A stretch of 64,000 bases of DNA from positions 695,001 to 759,000 of the forward strand of contig NZ_JARBAX010000001.1 in the NCBI RefSeq assembly GCF_028807635.1. Reading direction: 5' to 3'. Shown piece after piece: positions 53,150 through 61,039 of this stretch. Positions within the stretch are counted from its first letter, which is position 1. Every line of letters starts with the position of its first letter. This DNA is from Streptomyces spiramyceticus (GTDB lineage Bacteria; Actinomycetota; Actinomycetes; Streptomycetales; Streptomycetaceae). The notes under the pieces are model-generated. The model searched no databases. It was not told where the DNA came from and was given only the letters and a program-made list of their open reading frames with translations. A program made the translations under genes and the position numbers.

Positions 53150-54805
53150 CTAACCGACCGCCCGCGCCGCCGCACGACCCGCCGCCCGCCCCGAGAAAAG
53201 GCAGCCGCCCAGGAACGTGCCCTCCAGGGAGCGGTAGCCGTGGACGCCGCCTCCGCCGAAGCCCGCCGCCTCGCCCGCCGCGTACACGCCCGGCAGTACG
53301 CCGCCGCCCTCGGTGAGGACCCGCGACGACAGGTCCGTCTCCAGCCCGCCCAGTGACTTCCGCGTGAGGATGTGCAGGCGTACGGCGATGAGCGGGCCCG
53401 CCTTGGGGTCGAGGATGCGGTGCGGTGTCGCCGTACGGATCAGCTTGTCGCCCAGATAGTTGCGCGCCCCGCGGATCGCCATCACCTGGAGGTCCTTGGT
53501 GAAGGTGTTGGTGATCTCCCGGTCCCTCGCGGTGATTTCGCGGCGCAGTTCCGCCTCGTCGATCAGCGGCTCCTTCGTCAGGGCGTTCATTCCGCGGACC
53601 AGTGACGTCAGGTCCTTCTCGACCACGAAGTCCGCACCCTTGTCCATGAACGCCTTGACCGGGCCCGGTACGTCCGCCCTCGCCCGGCCGATGACGTCGC
53701 GGACCGACTTGCCCGTCAGATCGGGGTTCTGTTCGGAGCCCGAGAGAGCGAACTCCTTGCCGATGATCTTCTGGTCGAGGACGAACCAGGTGTAGTCGTA
53801 CCCGGTCTTCATGATGTGATCGAGCGTGCCGAGAGTGTCGAAGCCGGGAAAGAGCGGCACCGGCAGCCGCTTGCCGCGTGCGTCGAACCACAGCGACGAA
53901 GGGCCCGGCAGGATGCGGATGCCGTGTCTGGCCCAGATCGGGTTCCAGTTCTGGATGCCCTCGGTGTAGTGCCACATCCGGTCACGGTTGATCATGCGGC
54001 CGCCGGCCGCCTCCGTGATGCCGAGCATCAGGCCGTCCACGTGCGCGGGTACGCCGGAGAGCATCGAGGCGGGCGGTGTGCCGAGCCGCTGGGGCCAATT
54101 GGCGCGTACGAGGTCGTGGTTGCCGCCGATGCCGCCCGAAGTGACGATGACCGCTTGTGCCCTGAGCTCGAACGAACCGGTCACCTCGCGGCTGCTGGCC
54201 TCCCCGCGCTCGATCCCGGACGGCTCCAGGATCTCGCCGGTGACGGTGTCCACGGCCCCGGCGCTGCGGCCGAGGCCGGTGACGCGGTGGCGGAACTTCA
54301 ACTGGACGAGGCCGCGCGCGACGCCTTCGCGTACGCGGCGTTCGAAGGGCGCGACGATGCCGGGGCCCGTGCCCCAGGTGATGTGGAACCGGGGTACGGA
54401 ATTGCCGTGGCCGGTGGCGTCGTAACCGCCGCGCTCGGCCCAGCCGACGACCGGGAAGAAGCGCACACCCTGGCCGTGCAGCCAGGCCCGCTTCTCGCCC
54501 GCCGCGAAGTCGACGTACGCCTCGGCCCACTTGCGCGGCCAGTGGTCCTCCTCACGGTCGAAGCCGGCCGTGCCGTACCAGTCCTGGAGGGCCAGCTCGC
54601 GGCTGTCCTTGATGCGCATACGGCGCTGCTCGGGGGAATCGACGAAGAAGAGGCCGCCGAAGGACCAGTGCGCCTGGCCGCCGACGGACTGCTCGGGCTC
54701 CTGGTCGAGCAGGATCACCTTGCGGCCCGCATCGACGAGTTCCGCGGTGGCCGCGAGCCCTGCGAGGCCCGCCCCGATCACGATCACGTCAGCGTCGTAC
54801 GCCAT
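53150..54805 (-). CDS. FAD-binding dehydrogenase (fumarate reductase/KstD-type flavoprotein)
   Basis: 551 residues. N-terminal FAD motif DVIVIGAGLAGLAATAELVDAG (residues 6-27), the flavin-contacting GGQAHWSFGG, a VTSGGIGGNH strand, and the C-terminal PGVYAAGEAAGFGGGGVHGYRS. This is the FAD_binding_2 family containing 3-ketosteroid dehydrogenases and flavocytochrome-like reductases; specificity is not apparent. Single gene, divergent from the NUDIX gene with about 103 bp between starts. Confidence 0.92.
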   Translation of the reverse strand: MAYDADVIVIGAGLAGLAATAELVDAGRKVILLDQEPEQSVGGQAHWSFGGLFFVDSPEQRRMRIKDSRELALQDWYGTAGFDREEDHWPRKWAEAYVDFAAGEKRAWLHGQGVRFFPVVGWAERGGYDATGHGNSVPRFHITWGTGPGIVAPFERRVREGVARGLVQLKFRHRVTGLGRSAGAVDTVTGEILEPSGIERGEASSREVTGSFELRAQAVIVTSGGIGGNHDLVRANWPQRLGTPPASMLSGVPAHVDGLMLGITEAAGGRMINRDRMWHYTEGIQNWNPIWARHGIRILPGPSSLWFDARGKRLPVPLFPGFDTLGTLDHIMKTGYDYTWFVLDQKIIGKEFALSGSEQNPDLTGKSVRDVIGRARADVPGPVKAFMDKGADFVVEKDLTSLVRGMNALTKEPLIDEAELRREITARDREITNTFTKDLQVMAIRGARNYLGDKLIRTATPHRILDPKAGPLIAVRLHILTRKSLGGLETDLSSRVLTEGGGVLPGVYAAGEAAGFGGGGVHGYRSLEGTFLGGCLFSGRAAGRAAARAVG

Positions 54806-54908
54806 GGGTTCCGTCCTTGCCGGGGCGAGTGGAGCGAGAAGTTACTCGTGCGTCAGATCTTCGGGAGAGGCGGGCGGGGCGTCAACCTGTTCGGGGCGGT
54901 GAGGTTGG

Positions 54909-55457
54909 ATGGCCCGTATGACTCCCGTGACTCCCGCAGACGAGATTCTGGACATCGTCGACGAGTACGACGAGGTCGTCGGGCAGGCGCCGCGCGGCGA
55001 GGCGTACGCGCGTGGCCTGCGCCATCGCTGCGTCTTCGTCCTCGCGCGGGACGGCGAGGGGCGGTACTTCGTGCACCGCCGAACACCGGTGAAGCTCGTC
55101 TTCCCTTCCCTGTACGACATGTTCGTGGGCGGAGTCGTCGGCGCGGGCGAGTCCTACGACGACGCGGCGCTGCGCGAGGCGGAGGAGGAGCTGGGAGTGT
55201 CCGGTCTGCCCCGACCCGTACCGCTGTTCAAGTTCCTGTACGAGAGCGGGGACGGCGTGCAGACCTGGTGGTCGTACGTCTACGAGGTGCGCTGCGATCT
55301 GCCGGTGAACCCGCAGGTGGAGGAGGTCGCCTGGCACGGGTTCCTCACCCGGGAGGAACTGGACCAGAGGCTCGGGGAATGGGAGTGGGTGCCGGACGGG
55401 CTGGCCGCGTGGGAACGGCTGCGGGCGTCAGGGGCGGCGGGCCCGGGCCGCAGGTGA
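54909..55457 (+). CDS. NUDIX hydrolase
   Basis: 182 residues. The Nudix box is complete, GGVVGAGESYDDAALREAEEELGV being its span at about residues 74-97 (G-x5-E-x7-REUxEExGU). The length and the N-terminal EILDIVDEYDEVVGQAPRGE resemble the YfcD subgroup. It cleaves a nucleoside-diphosphate-X substrate that cannot be named. The ATG at 54909 has GAGG 4 nt upstream; another ATG lies three codons later. Confidence 0.9.
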   Translation: MARMTPVTPADEILDIVDEYDEVVGQAPRGEAYARGLRHRCVFVLARDGEGRYFVHRRTPVKLVFPSLYDMFVGGVVGAGESYDDAALREAEEELGVSGLPRPVPLFKFLYESGDGVQTWWSYVYEVRCDLPVNPQVEEVAWHGFLTREELDQRLGEWEWVPDGLAAWERLRASGAAGPGRR

Positions 55458-55536
55458 CGTTCGGCGCGGCGGCCGGACGGGGCCGCCGGTAACGCGCGAC
55501 GCGGCGGCGGCCAGGCCCGCCGGTAAGGTGCGGCGC

Positions 55537-55932
55537 GTGATCGACTTCGTACAGAGCCTGCGGCTGTGGTTCGCGCCCCAGCGGATCCGGGACGAGGGCG
55601 AGACCCCCGACTACCGCTTCTCGCTCGCCAACGAACGCACCTTCCTCGCCTGGATCCGTACGGCACTCGCCCTCATCGGCGGCGGTTTCGCCGTCGACCA
55701 GTTCCTGCCGGACCTCGCCTGGGGCGCACGCACGGGCATGGCGCTCGGGCTGCTGGCGGCCGGCGTGCTGTGCGCGCTGCGGGCGGTCAATCACTGGGTG
55801 CGCTGCGAGCGCGCGATGCGGCGCGGCGAGGACCTTCCCGTGACCCGGTTCCCGACGCTGCTGGGCCTTGCGGTCGCCGTCGTCGCGGTCGCCATGGTGG
55901 TGGCTGTCCTCTTCGGCTGGGACAACGGGTGA
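55537..55932 (+). CDS. DUF202 / YidH-family membrane protein
   Basis: 131 residues with three membrane helices. The DUF202 hallmark FSLANERTFLAWIRTALALI is at about residues 29-48. The GTG at 55537 has AAGGTG at 6 nt. The stop overlaps the GTG of a second DUF202 gene (GTGA), giving a coupled pair. Function unknown for the family. Confidence 0.9.
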   Translation: MIDFVQSLRLWFAPQRIRDEGETPDYRFSLANERTFLAWIRTALALIGGGFAVDQFLPDLAWGARTGMALGLLAAGVLCALRAVNHWVRCERAMRRGEDLPVTRFPTLLGLAVAVVAVAMVVAVLFGWDNG

Positions 55933-56261
55933 CCACCCACGTCCCTGCACCCGTCCCCGACCGGGACCCCGGCCTCCAGCCGGAGCGGACCAGGCTGGCC
56001 TGGCGCAGGACCACGCTGACTTGCACCGTGGTGGCCGTGCTGGCCGGCAAGCAGGCGGTCCACGAGGAGTTCACGGTGGCCGGGGCCATCGCCATGGCGC
56101 TGAGCGCGCTCGTCTGGCTGGGGTTTCTGGCGGTGGCCAACCGCCGCATCCAGGTTCTCGGGAGCGCGGCCCGGCCGGGCCCGCTGTCCGTGCGCGGCGC
56201 GATGACGGCGGCCGTGTGCACGATCGCGCTCGCCGGGTTCGCCGTGGCGATGGTGGTCTGA
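55929..56261 (+). CDS. Second DUF202-family membrane protein
   Basis: 110 residues with three helices and the family motif QPERTRLAWRRTTLT. It overlaps the preceding DUF202 gene by 4 nt, so the two proteins are probably made in equal amounts and may form a heteromer. Such DUF202 pairs are common in Streptomyces. Function unknown. Confidence 0.9.
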   Translation: MTTHVPAPVPDRDPGLQPERTRLAWRRTTLTCTVVAVLAGKQAVHEEFTVAGAIAMALSALVWLGFLAVANRRIQVLGSAARPGPLSVRGAMTAAVCTIALAGFAVAMVV

Positions 56262-56427
56262 CCGGCGGCCGGACGGCCGGCACCGGCGGCGGGGTGCTCG
56301 GCGGAGTACGGCGACGACATCGGCGCGGCGCAGGGCTTCGAAGCGGGTCGACGGGCCACTCCCGGATTAGCCTGGGAAATGTCACAAACCATCCCGAATC
56401 GCACCACAAGCAGCAGAGGTGAACGAC

Positions 56428-56724
56428 ATGGCCACCCTCCACCAGGAGCACACGACCCACGAGCACATCCACGGCCCGACCTGCGGGCACGTCGCCGTGC
56501 CGCACGGCGACCACACCGACTACGCGCACGAGGGTCACATGCACCGGGAGCACTCCGGCCACTGGGACGAGTGCGAGTCCATCGACCATGTCCCGCACAG
56601 TCGTCACCCCCACGAGCACGGCGAGGGATGCGGACACGGCGCCGTCCTGCACGGCGACCACCTGGACTACGTCCACGACGGCCACCGCCACGCCGCCCAC
56701 GACGGCCACTGGGACGATCACTGA
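56428..56724 (+). CDS. Histidine-rich protein with internal duplication, probable metal binder
   Basis: 98 residues, about 27 of them His. Two repeats of about 35 residues can be aligned: GPTCGHVAVPHGDHTDYAHE...HSGHWDE and GEGCGHGAVLHGDHLDYVHD...HDGHWDD. Each carries one Cys and many HG/GH pairs. No signal peptide or membrane helix, so it is probably a cytoplasmic metal buffer (Zn, Ni or Co). The ATG at 56428 follows GAGGTG at 6 nt. I found no convincing Zur box upstream. Confidence 0.82.
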   Translation: MATLHQEHTTHEHIHGPTCGHVAVPHGDHTDYAHEGHMHREHSGHWDECESIDHVPHSRHPHEHGEGCGHGAVLHGDHLDYVHDGHRHAAHDGHWDDH

Positions 56725-56834
56725 GATCGGACGACCACCGAGATCATTCACCGGATTCCGCTCCCCCGTGTCAGCGTCAACTGGCAGGCTCGGACCCACG
56801 ACCGACCAGTTCGACCACTACTCGGGGGAGCCCG

Positions 56835-57830
56835 GTGCCTGCCACGGATCCGTACACCGTCCAACTCGCGCCTGAGGTGCATGCGTACATCCAGCCCGAC
56901 GGCGGATGGTGCCTGAACAACGCGGGCTTCGTCAGCGACGGCCGATCGACCCTGCTCGTCGACACCGCGGCCACCGAGCGCCGGGCTCACGCCCTGCGCG
57001 ACGCGCTCCTCGCGACCGGAGCGCCCCTTCCCCGCACGGTCGTCAATACGCACCACCACGGCGACCACACCTACGGCAACAGCGTTTTTGCCGGCCGGGG
57101 GTCCGGGGGTGGCCCCCCGGGAAAGCACAGCGCCGGCCCGGGGTCCGGTGGTGGCCCCCCGGGAAAGCACAGCGAGGGTGAGGCCACGATCGTCGGGCAC
57201 GACACCTGCCGCGCCGAGGTCCTCGCGGTCGGCCACCAGCTGCACCTGATGTGGCCGCAGAACGACTTCGGGGACATCACCATCACCGCCCCCACCCTCA
57301 CCTACAGCGACCGGCTCACCGTCCACGCGGGCGGCACCGAAGTGCGGCTGATCCACCCCGGCGTCGCGCACACCACCGGCGACACGGTCGTCCATCTGCC
57401 CGAGTACGGGATCGTCTTCACCGGCGATCTGGTCTTCCAGGGCGGCACGCCCTTCGTCCCCATGGGGTCGCTGAGCGGTTCGCTGCGCGCCCTCGACCTG
57501 CTCCGCTCGCTCGACGCGCCCACCGTCGTGCCCGGGCACGGCCCGGTGACCGACCCGTCGGCGTACGACGCCACCGAGCGCTACCTGCGGTACGTCGCCG
57601 AGCTCGCCCTGACCGGTCGCGCCAAGGGCCTCACCCCGTTGGAGACTGCCCGCGAGGCCGACCTCGGGGTCTTCGCCGAGCTGCGCGAGAGCGAGCGGCT
57701 CGTCGCCAACCTGCATCGCGCGTACGCCGAACTGGACGGCCTGCCGGAGGGCTCACCGCTCGATCCGGTGGCCGTATTCGGCGACATGGCGGCCATGAAC
57801 GGCGGGAAGCCGGTCGCCTGCCACGCGTGA
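56835..57830 (+). CDS. Metallo-beta-lactamase-fold hydrolase with in-frame repeat insertion
   Basis: 331 residues. Zinc motif NTHHHGDHTYGN (about residues 74-85), later VAHTTGDTVVHL, FTGDLVFQGG and PGHGPVTD. Immediately after the zinc motif, residues 86-113 are two 14-residue repeats (GSGGGPPGKHS in each), encoded by two 42-nt tandem units of the window's GC-rich element; homologues would be expected to run straight from NSVFAG to EATIVGHD. The GTG at 56835 has GGGGGAG at 4 nt. Whether the loop affects activity is unknown. The substrate is unknown. Confidence 0.88.
   Translation: MPATDPYTVQLAPEVHAYIQPDGGWCLNNAGFVSDGRSTLLVDTAATERRAHALRDALLATGAPLPRTVVNTHHHGDHTYGNSVFAGRGSGGGPPGKHSAGPGSGGGPPGKHSEGEATIVGHDTCRAEVLAVGHQLHLMWPQNDFGDITITAPTLTYSDRLTVHAGGTEVRLIHPGVAHTTGDTVVHLPEYGIVFTGDLVFQGGTPFVPMGSLSGSLRALDLLRSLDAPTVVPGHGPVTDPSAYDATERYLRYVAELALTGRAKGLTPLETAREADLGVFAELRESERLVANLHRAYAELDGLPEGSPLDPVAVFGDMAAMNGGKPVACHA
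57090..57173 (+). repeat. Two tandem 42-nt units containing GC-rich palindromic element copies 3 and 4
   Basis: Units 57090-57131 and 57132-57173 are identical at 40 of 42 positions. Each includes the 34-bp element (57093-57126, 57135-57168) with a CCGGGGG/CCCCCCGG hairpin. The 42-nt period keeps the reading frame. Confidence 0.9.
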
Positions 57831-57864
57831 TCCCCGTCTCGGGGTACGTCGGCACACTGGACGG

Positions 57865-57884
57865 CATACCGACTGGTCGGCATG
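57865..57884. promoter_or_regulatory. Putative TetR operator upstream of the phosphotransferase/acyl-CoA dehydrogenase operon
   Basis: CATACCGACTGGTCGGCATG, a near-perfect 20-bp palindrome 39 bp before the start codon. A closely related site precedes the SDR/AMP-ligase/TetR operon (63540-63559). Binding by the TetR encoded at 60413-61006 is inference. Confidence 0.7.
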
Positions 57885-57923
57885 ATGAGGCGAGACGTCC
57901 TGCCCGCCCTCGGAGGTGCCCCC

Positions 57924-58949
57924 ATGAGTTCAGTCCACCCGCCAGGCCTCGATCCCGAGCAGCTGCGCGGTCATCTCGACCGCGAGCGGCCGGGACTGGT
58001 GAGCGGACCGCTCAGCGCCCGGCTCATCGAGGGCGGCCGCTCGAACCTGACGTACGCCGTCACGGACGGCCGCTCGCGGTGGGTGGTGCGCCGGCCGCCG
58101 CTCGGCCATGTGCTGGCCACCGCACACGACATGAAGCGCGAGTTCCGCGTCATCAGCGCGCTGCACCCGACGAATGTACCGGTGCCGGAGCCGCTGCTGC
58201 TGTGCGAGGACGACTCGGTCATCGGATCGCCGTTCTACGTCATGGAGTTCGTGGACGGTGTTCCGTACCGTACGGCGGGCGAACTGGCCGCGCTCGGCCC
58301 CGAGCGCACCCGTAACGCGGTGTTCGCCCTGGTCGACACCCTTGTCGCCCTGCACGCCGTGAACCCAGAGGCGGTGGGCCTCGGCGACTTCGGCCGCCCC
58401 GAGGGCTTCCTCGACCGGCAACTGCGCCGCTGGGGCAAGCAGCTCGACGCCTCCCGCAACCGCGAGCTGGCGGGCATCGACGAACTGCATGCCGCACTGG
58501 GGCGCTCGCTGCCCGACTCGCCCGCGCCGACGGTCGTACACGGCGACTACCGGCTCGACAACGTCCTGATCGGCGGCCCGGACGACCGGATCAAGGCCAT
58601 CCTCGACTGGGAGATGTCGACGCTCGGCGACCCGCTGACCGACCTCGGCCTCCTCGTGATGTACAGCTCCGAACTGGGGCTGCCCGACTCCCCCGTCTCC
58701 ACGACGGCCGGCGCCGCGGGCCACCCGTCGGCGCGCGAGATCGTCGAGCGGTACGCCGCCGGGTCCGGCCGGGACACGTCCGCCATCGCCTGGTACACGG
58801 CATTCGCGTGGTTCAAGCTCGCCGTGATCCTGGAGGGCATCCACTACCGCTACACGCTCGGGCAGACCGTCGGCGCCGGCTTCGACCGGATCGGCGACCT
58901 CGTGCCCGTGTTCATCGAGCACGGCCTCACCACCCTGCAGGAAGGCTGA
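57924..58949 (+). CDS. Aminoglycoside-phosphotransferase-like kinase (acyl-CoA dehydrogenase-associated)
   Basis: 341 residues with the APH/choline-kinase fold: Gly-rich LIEGGRSNLTYAV, the Brenner-type catalytic VVHGDYRLDNVLIG (about residues 206-219), and metal-binding AILDWEMSTLGDPLTDLG. This subgroup is regularly encoded with, or fused to (as in ACAD10/11), acyl-CoA dehydrogenases, where it is thought to phosphorylate hydroxy-acyl groups. Here the dehydrogenase follows after 6 bp. The ATG at 57924 has CGGAGGTG upstream. A role in hydroxy-acyl-CoA breakdown is inferred. Confidence 0.9.
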   Translation: MSSVHPPGLDPEQLRGHLDRERPGLVSGPLSARLIEGGRSNLTYAVTDGRSRWVVRRPPLGHVLATAHDMKREFRVISALHPTNVPVPEPLLLCEDDSVIGSPFYVMEFVDGVPYRTAGELAALGPERTRNAVFALVDTLVALHAVNPEAVGLGDFGRPEGFLDRQLRRWGKQLDASRNRELAGIDELHAALGRSLPDSPAPTVVHGDYRLDNVLIGGPDDRIKAILDWEMSTLGDPLTDLGLLVMYSSELGLPDSPVSTTAGAAGHPSAREIVERYAAGSGRDTSAIAWYTAFAWFKLAVILEGIHYRYTLGQTVGAGFDRIGDLVPVFIEHGLTTLQEG

Positions 58950-58955
58950 GACACC

Positions 58956-60170
58956 ATGGACTTCGCATACGACGCACGGACCGAAGAGCTCCGCACCAAG
59001 CTGGCCGCTTTCATGGACGAGTTCGTCTATCCGGCCGAGAAGACCGCGCACGAGCAGCGCGAGCAGCTCGCATCGCCGTGGGACACGCCGCAGGTCGTGG
59101 AGGACCTGAAGGCGGAGGCGCGCAGGCAGGGTCTGTGGAACCTCTTCCTCCCGGACGCGGAGTACGGCGCCGGACTCACGAATCTGCAGTACGCGCCGCT
59201 CGCCGAAATCACCGGCCGCAGCCCGCACCTGGCGCCGACCGCACTGAACTGCGCGGCGCCGGACACCGGGAACATGGAGCTGCTGGCCCAGTTCGCCTCC
59301 GACGAGCAGAAGAAGCAGTGGCTGGAGCCGCTGCTCGCGGGTGAGATCCGGTCGGCGTTCGCGATGACCGAGCCGGAGGTGGCCTCGTCGGACGCGACGA
59401 ACATCGAGACGCGGATCGATCGGGATGGCGACGAGTACGTCATTACGGGACGTAAGTGGTACATCTCCGGCGCGATGAACCCCGACTGCAAGATCTTCAT
59501 CGTGATGGGCAAGACCGACCCGGACGGCGCCGACGTCCGCCGCCAGCAGTCGATGATCCTGGTGCCGCGTGACACGCCGGGGGTCGAAGTCCGGCGCGCG
59601 ATGCAGGTGTACGGGTACGAGGACCACGACCACGGCGGTCACGCCGAGATCGTCTTCGACGGGGCGCGGGTGCCGACGTCTGCGCTGGTCGGGGAGGAAG
59701 GCGGCGGCTTCGCCATCGCGCAGGCGAGGCTCGGCCCCGGGCGGATCCACCACTGCATGCGGCTGATCGGCATGGCCGAGCGGGCGATCGAGCTGATGTG
59801 CCGGCGGGCGGTGTCGCGTGAGGCGTTCGGCAAGCCGCTGGCCCAGCAGGGCGTCGTACACAACTGGATCGCGGACGCCCGGGTGGCGGTCGAGCAGCTG
59901 CGGCTGCTCGTGCTCAAGACGGCGTGGCTGATGGACACCGTGGGCAACCGCGGTGCGCACACCGAGATCCAGGCGATCAAGATCGCTACGCCGCGGGCGG
60001 TTGTCGACATCATCGACAAGGCGGTGCAGCTGCACGGTGCGGGTGGCGTGAGCCAGGACTTCCCGCTGGCGGAGCTCTGGGCGGCGGCGCGGACGCTGAA
60101 GCTGGCGGACGGCCCGGACGAGGTGCACCAGCGGTCGCTGGCGCGGCGGGAACTGAAGAAGTACGCGTAG
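58956..60170 (+). CDS. Acyl-CoA dehydrogenase
   Basis: 404 residues, FAD enzyme for the first step of beta-oxidation-type catabolism. Visible: FAMTEPEVASSDATNIETRI (FAD/substrate motif), ITGRKWYISGAMNPDC, and the C-terminal helical domain with LPLHG-like QLHGAGGVSQDFPLAEL. It belongs to the ACAD10/11-like long group by its partner kinase. Second gene of the operon; the long inverted repeat at 60174-60405 follows. Substrate chain type unknown. Confidence 0.93.
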   Translation: MDFAYDARTEELRTKLAAFMDEFVYPAEKTAHEQREQLASPWDTPQVVEDLKAEARRQGLWNLFLPDAEYGAGLTNLQYAPLAEITGRSPHLAPTALNCAAPDTGNMELLAQFASDEQKKQWLEPLLAGEIRSAFAMTEPEVASSDATNIETRIDRDGDEYVITGRKWYISGAMNPDCKIFIVMGKTDPDGADVRRQQSMILVPRDTPGVEVRRAMQVYGYEDHDHGGHAEIVFDGARVPTSALVGEEGGGFAIAQARLGPGRIHHCMRLIGMAERAIELMCRRAVSREAFGKPLAQQGVVHNWIADARVAVEQLRLLVLKTAWLMDTVGNRGAHTEIQAIKIATPRAVVDIIDKAVQLHGAGGVSQDFPLAELWAAARTLKLADGPDEVHQRSLARRELKKYA

Positions 60171-60173
60171 GGA

Positions 60174-60405
60174 GTGGGGGTGGGCCGGGGGGTGGGGTGC
60201 GCGTTGCCTACGGCGCCTGTTCCCCACCCCGCCCCTTCCCGAACTGGGGCTCCGCCCCAGACCCCGGTCCCGGGGGCCTGGGGGCTTGCCCCCAGTTTCG
60301 GGAAGAATGGGGTCTCCCCTGCTCGAACGAAGTTGAGAGCTTGGGGAAGGGTAGGGGAACTGCGCCGCAGGCAACCCGCACGTCCCGCAGCCGCACCCCC
60401 ACCCG
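60174..60405. repeat. Long nested inverted repeat between convergent genes (242-bp gap)
   Basis: Outer arms begin GTGGGGGTG and end CACCCCCAC. Inside are imperfect complements around 60207-60237 and 60356-60382, and a core CTTCCCGAACTGGGG with its inverse ending at 60305. The right arm contains an extra hairpin of about 40 bp (about 60312-60352). It probably acts as a bidirectional terminator for the dehydrogenase and tetR genes. No gene is visible in the gap. Confidence 0.75.
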
Positions 60406-60412
60406 CCCCCAC

Positions 60413-61006
60413 CTACGGCCGCAACGCCCTCAACAACAGGTCCGCCAAATGGTCCGCCACCTGCTGCGGAGTCAGCGGCCCGTCCGGGCGGTACCACGTC
60501 GACAGGTGGTGGACCGAGCCGAAGTGGTAGTCCACGACCAGATCAGCCGGCGTCGCGGTCGAGAAGACGCCCTCCTTCTGCCCCTCCTCGATCAGCGCGC
60601 GGAACCGCTCGTGATACCGCCGCCGCTCCGCCCGCACCTGCTTGTCCTTCTCCGGACTCAGATGGTGCATGGAACGGAAGAAGATCGACGCGTCGTCGAG
60701 ATTCTCGATGGTCGTCACGACAACATCCGCCGCCGCGTCCCGCAGCCGCCGCTCCACCGGCGCGTCCGCGTCCGCGAACGCGTCGAGGCGCTCCTGCTGG
60801 AGGCGCAGGACGCGGGCGTACACCTCGTGCAGCAGGTCGTCCTTCGAGCCGAAGTAGTGGTAGAGCGCGCCCTTTGTGACACCGGCCGCCTCGACGATCT
60901 CCTGCACCGAAGTGCGGTCGTAGCCGCGCTCGGCGAACAGACGGGTGGCGGCGGCCAGCAGCCTCTGGGGGACGGGGATGCCGCTCCCGTCCGTCGTCCT
61001 GGCCAT
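60413..61006 (-). CDS. TetR-family regulator of the acyl-CoA operons
   Basis: 197 residues. N-terminal helix-turn-helix (about 10-60, RLLAAATRLFAERGYDRTSV...GVTKGALYHYFGSKDDLL) and a helical ligand domain with the look of acyl-CoA-responsive TetR proteins. The ATG at 61006 has AGGTGG at 5 nt; a GTG three codons earlier is an alternative. Last gene of the SDR-AMP ligase-tetR operon, convergent with the dehydrogenase operon. The two related palindromes at 57865-57884 and 63540-63559 are its likely sites. Confidence 0.92.
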   Translation of the reverse strand: MARTTDGSGIPVPQRLLAAATRLFAERGYDRTSVQEIVEAAGVTKGALYHYFGSKDDLLHEVYARVLRLQQERLDAFADADAPVERRLRDAAADVVVTTIENLDDASIFFRSMHHLSPEKDKQVRAERRRYHERFRALIEEGQKEGVFSTATPADLVVDYHFGSVHHLSTWYRPDGPLTPQQVADHLADLLLRALRP

Positions 61007-61039
61007 TGCCGCCACCTGCCTTTCACATAGAACAACCGG

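Noticed and set aside
56262..56427. Zur box upstream of the histidine-rich protein
   Set aside because: No AT-rich inverted repeat resembling the Streptomyces Zur consensus is visible in this interval.
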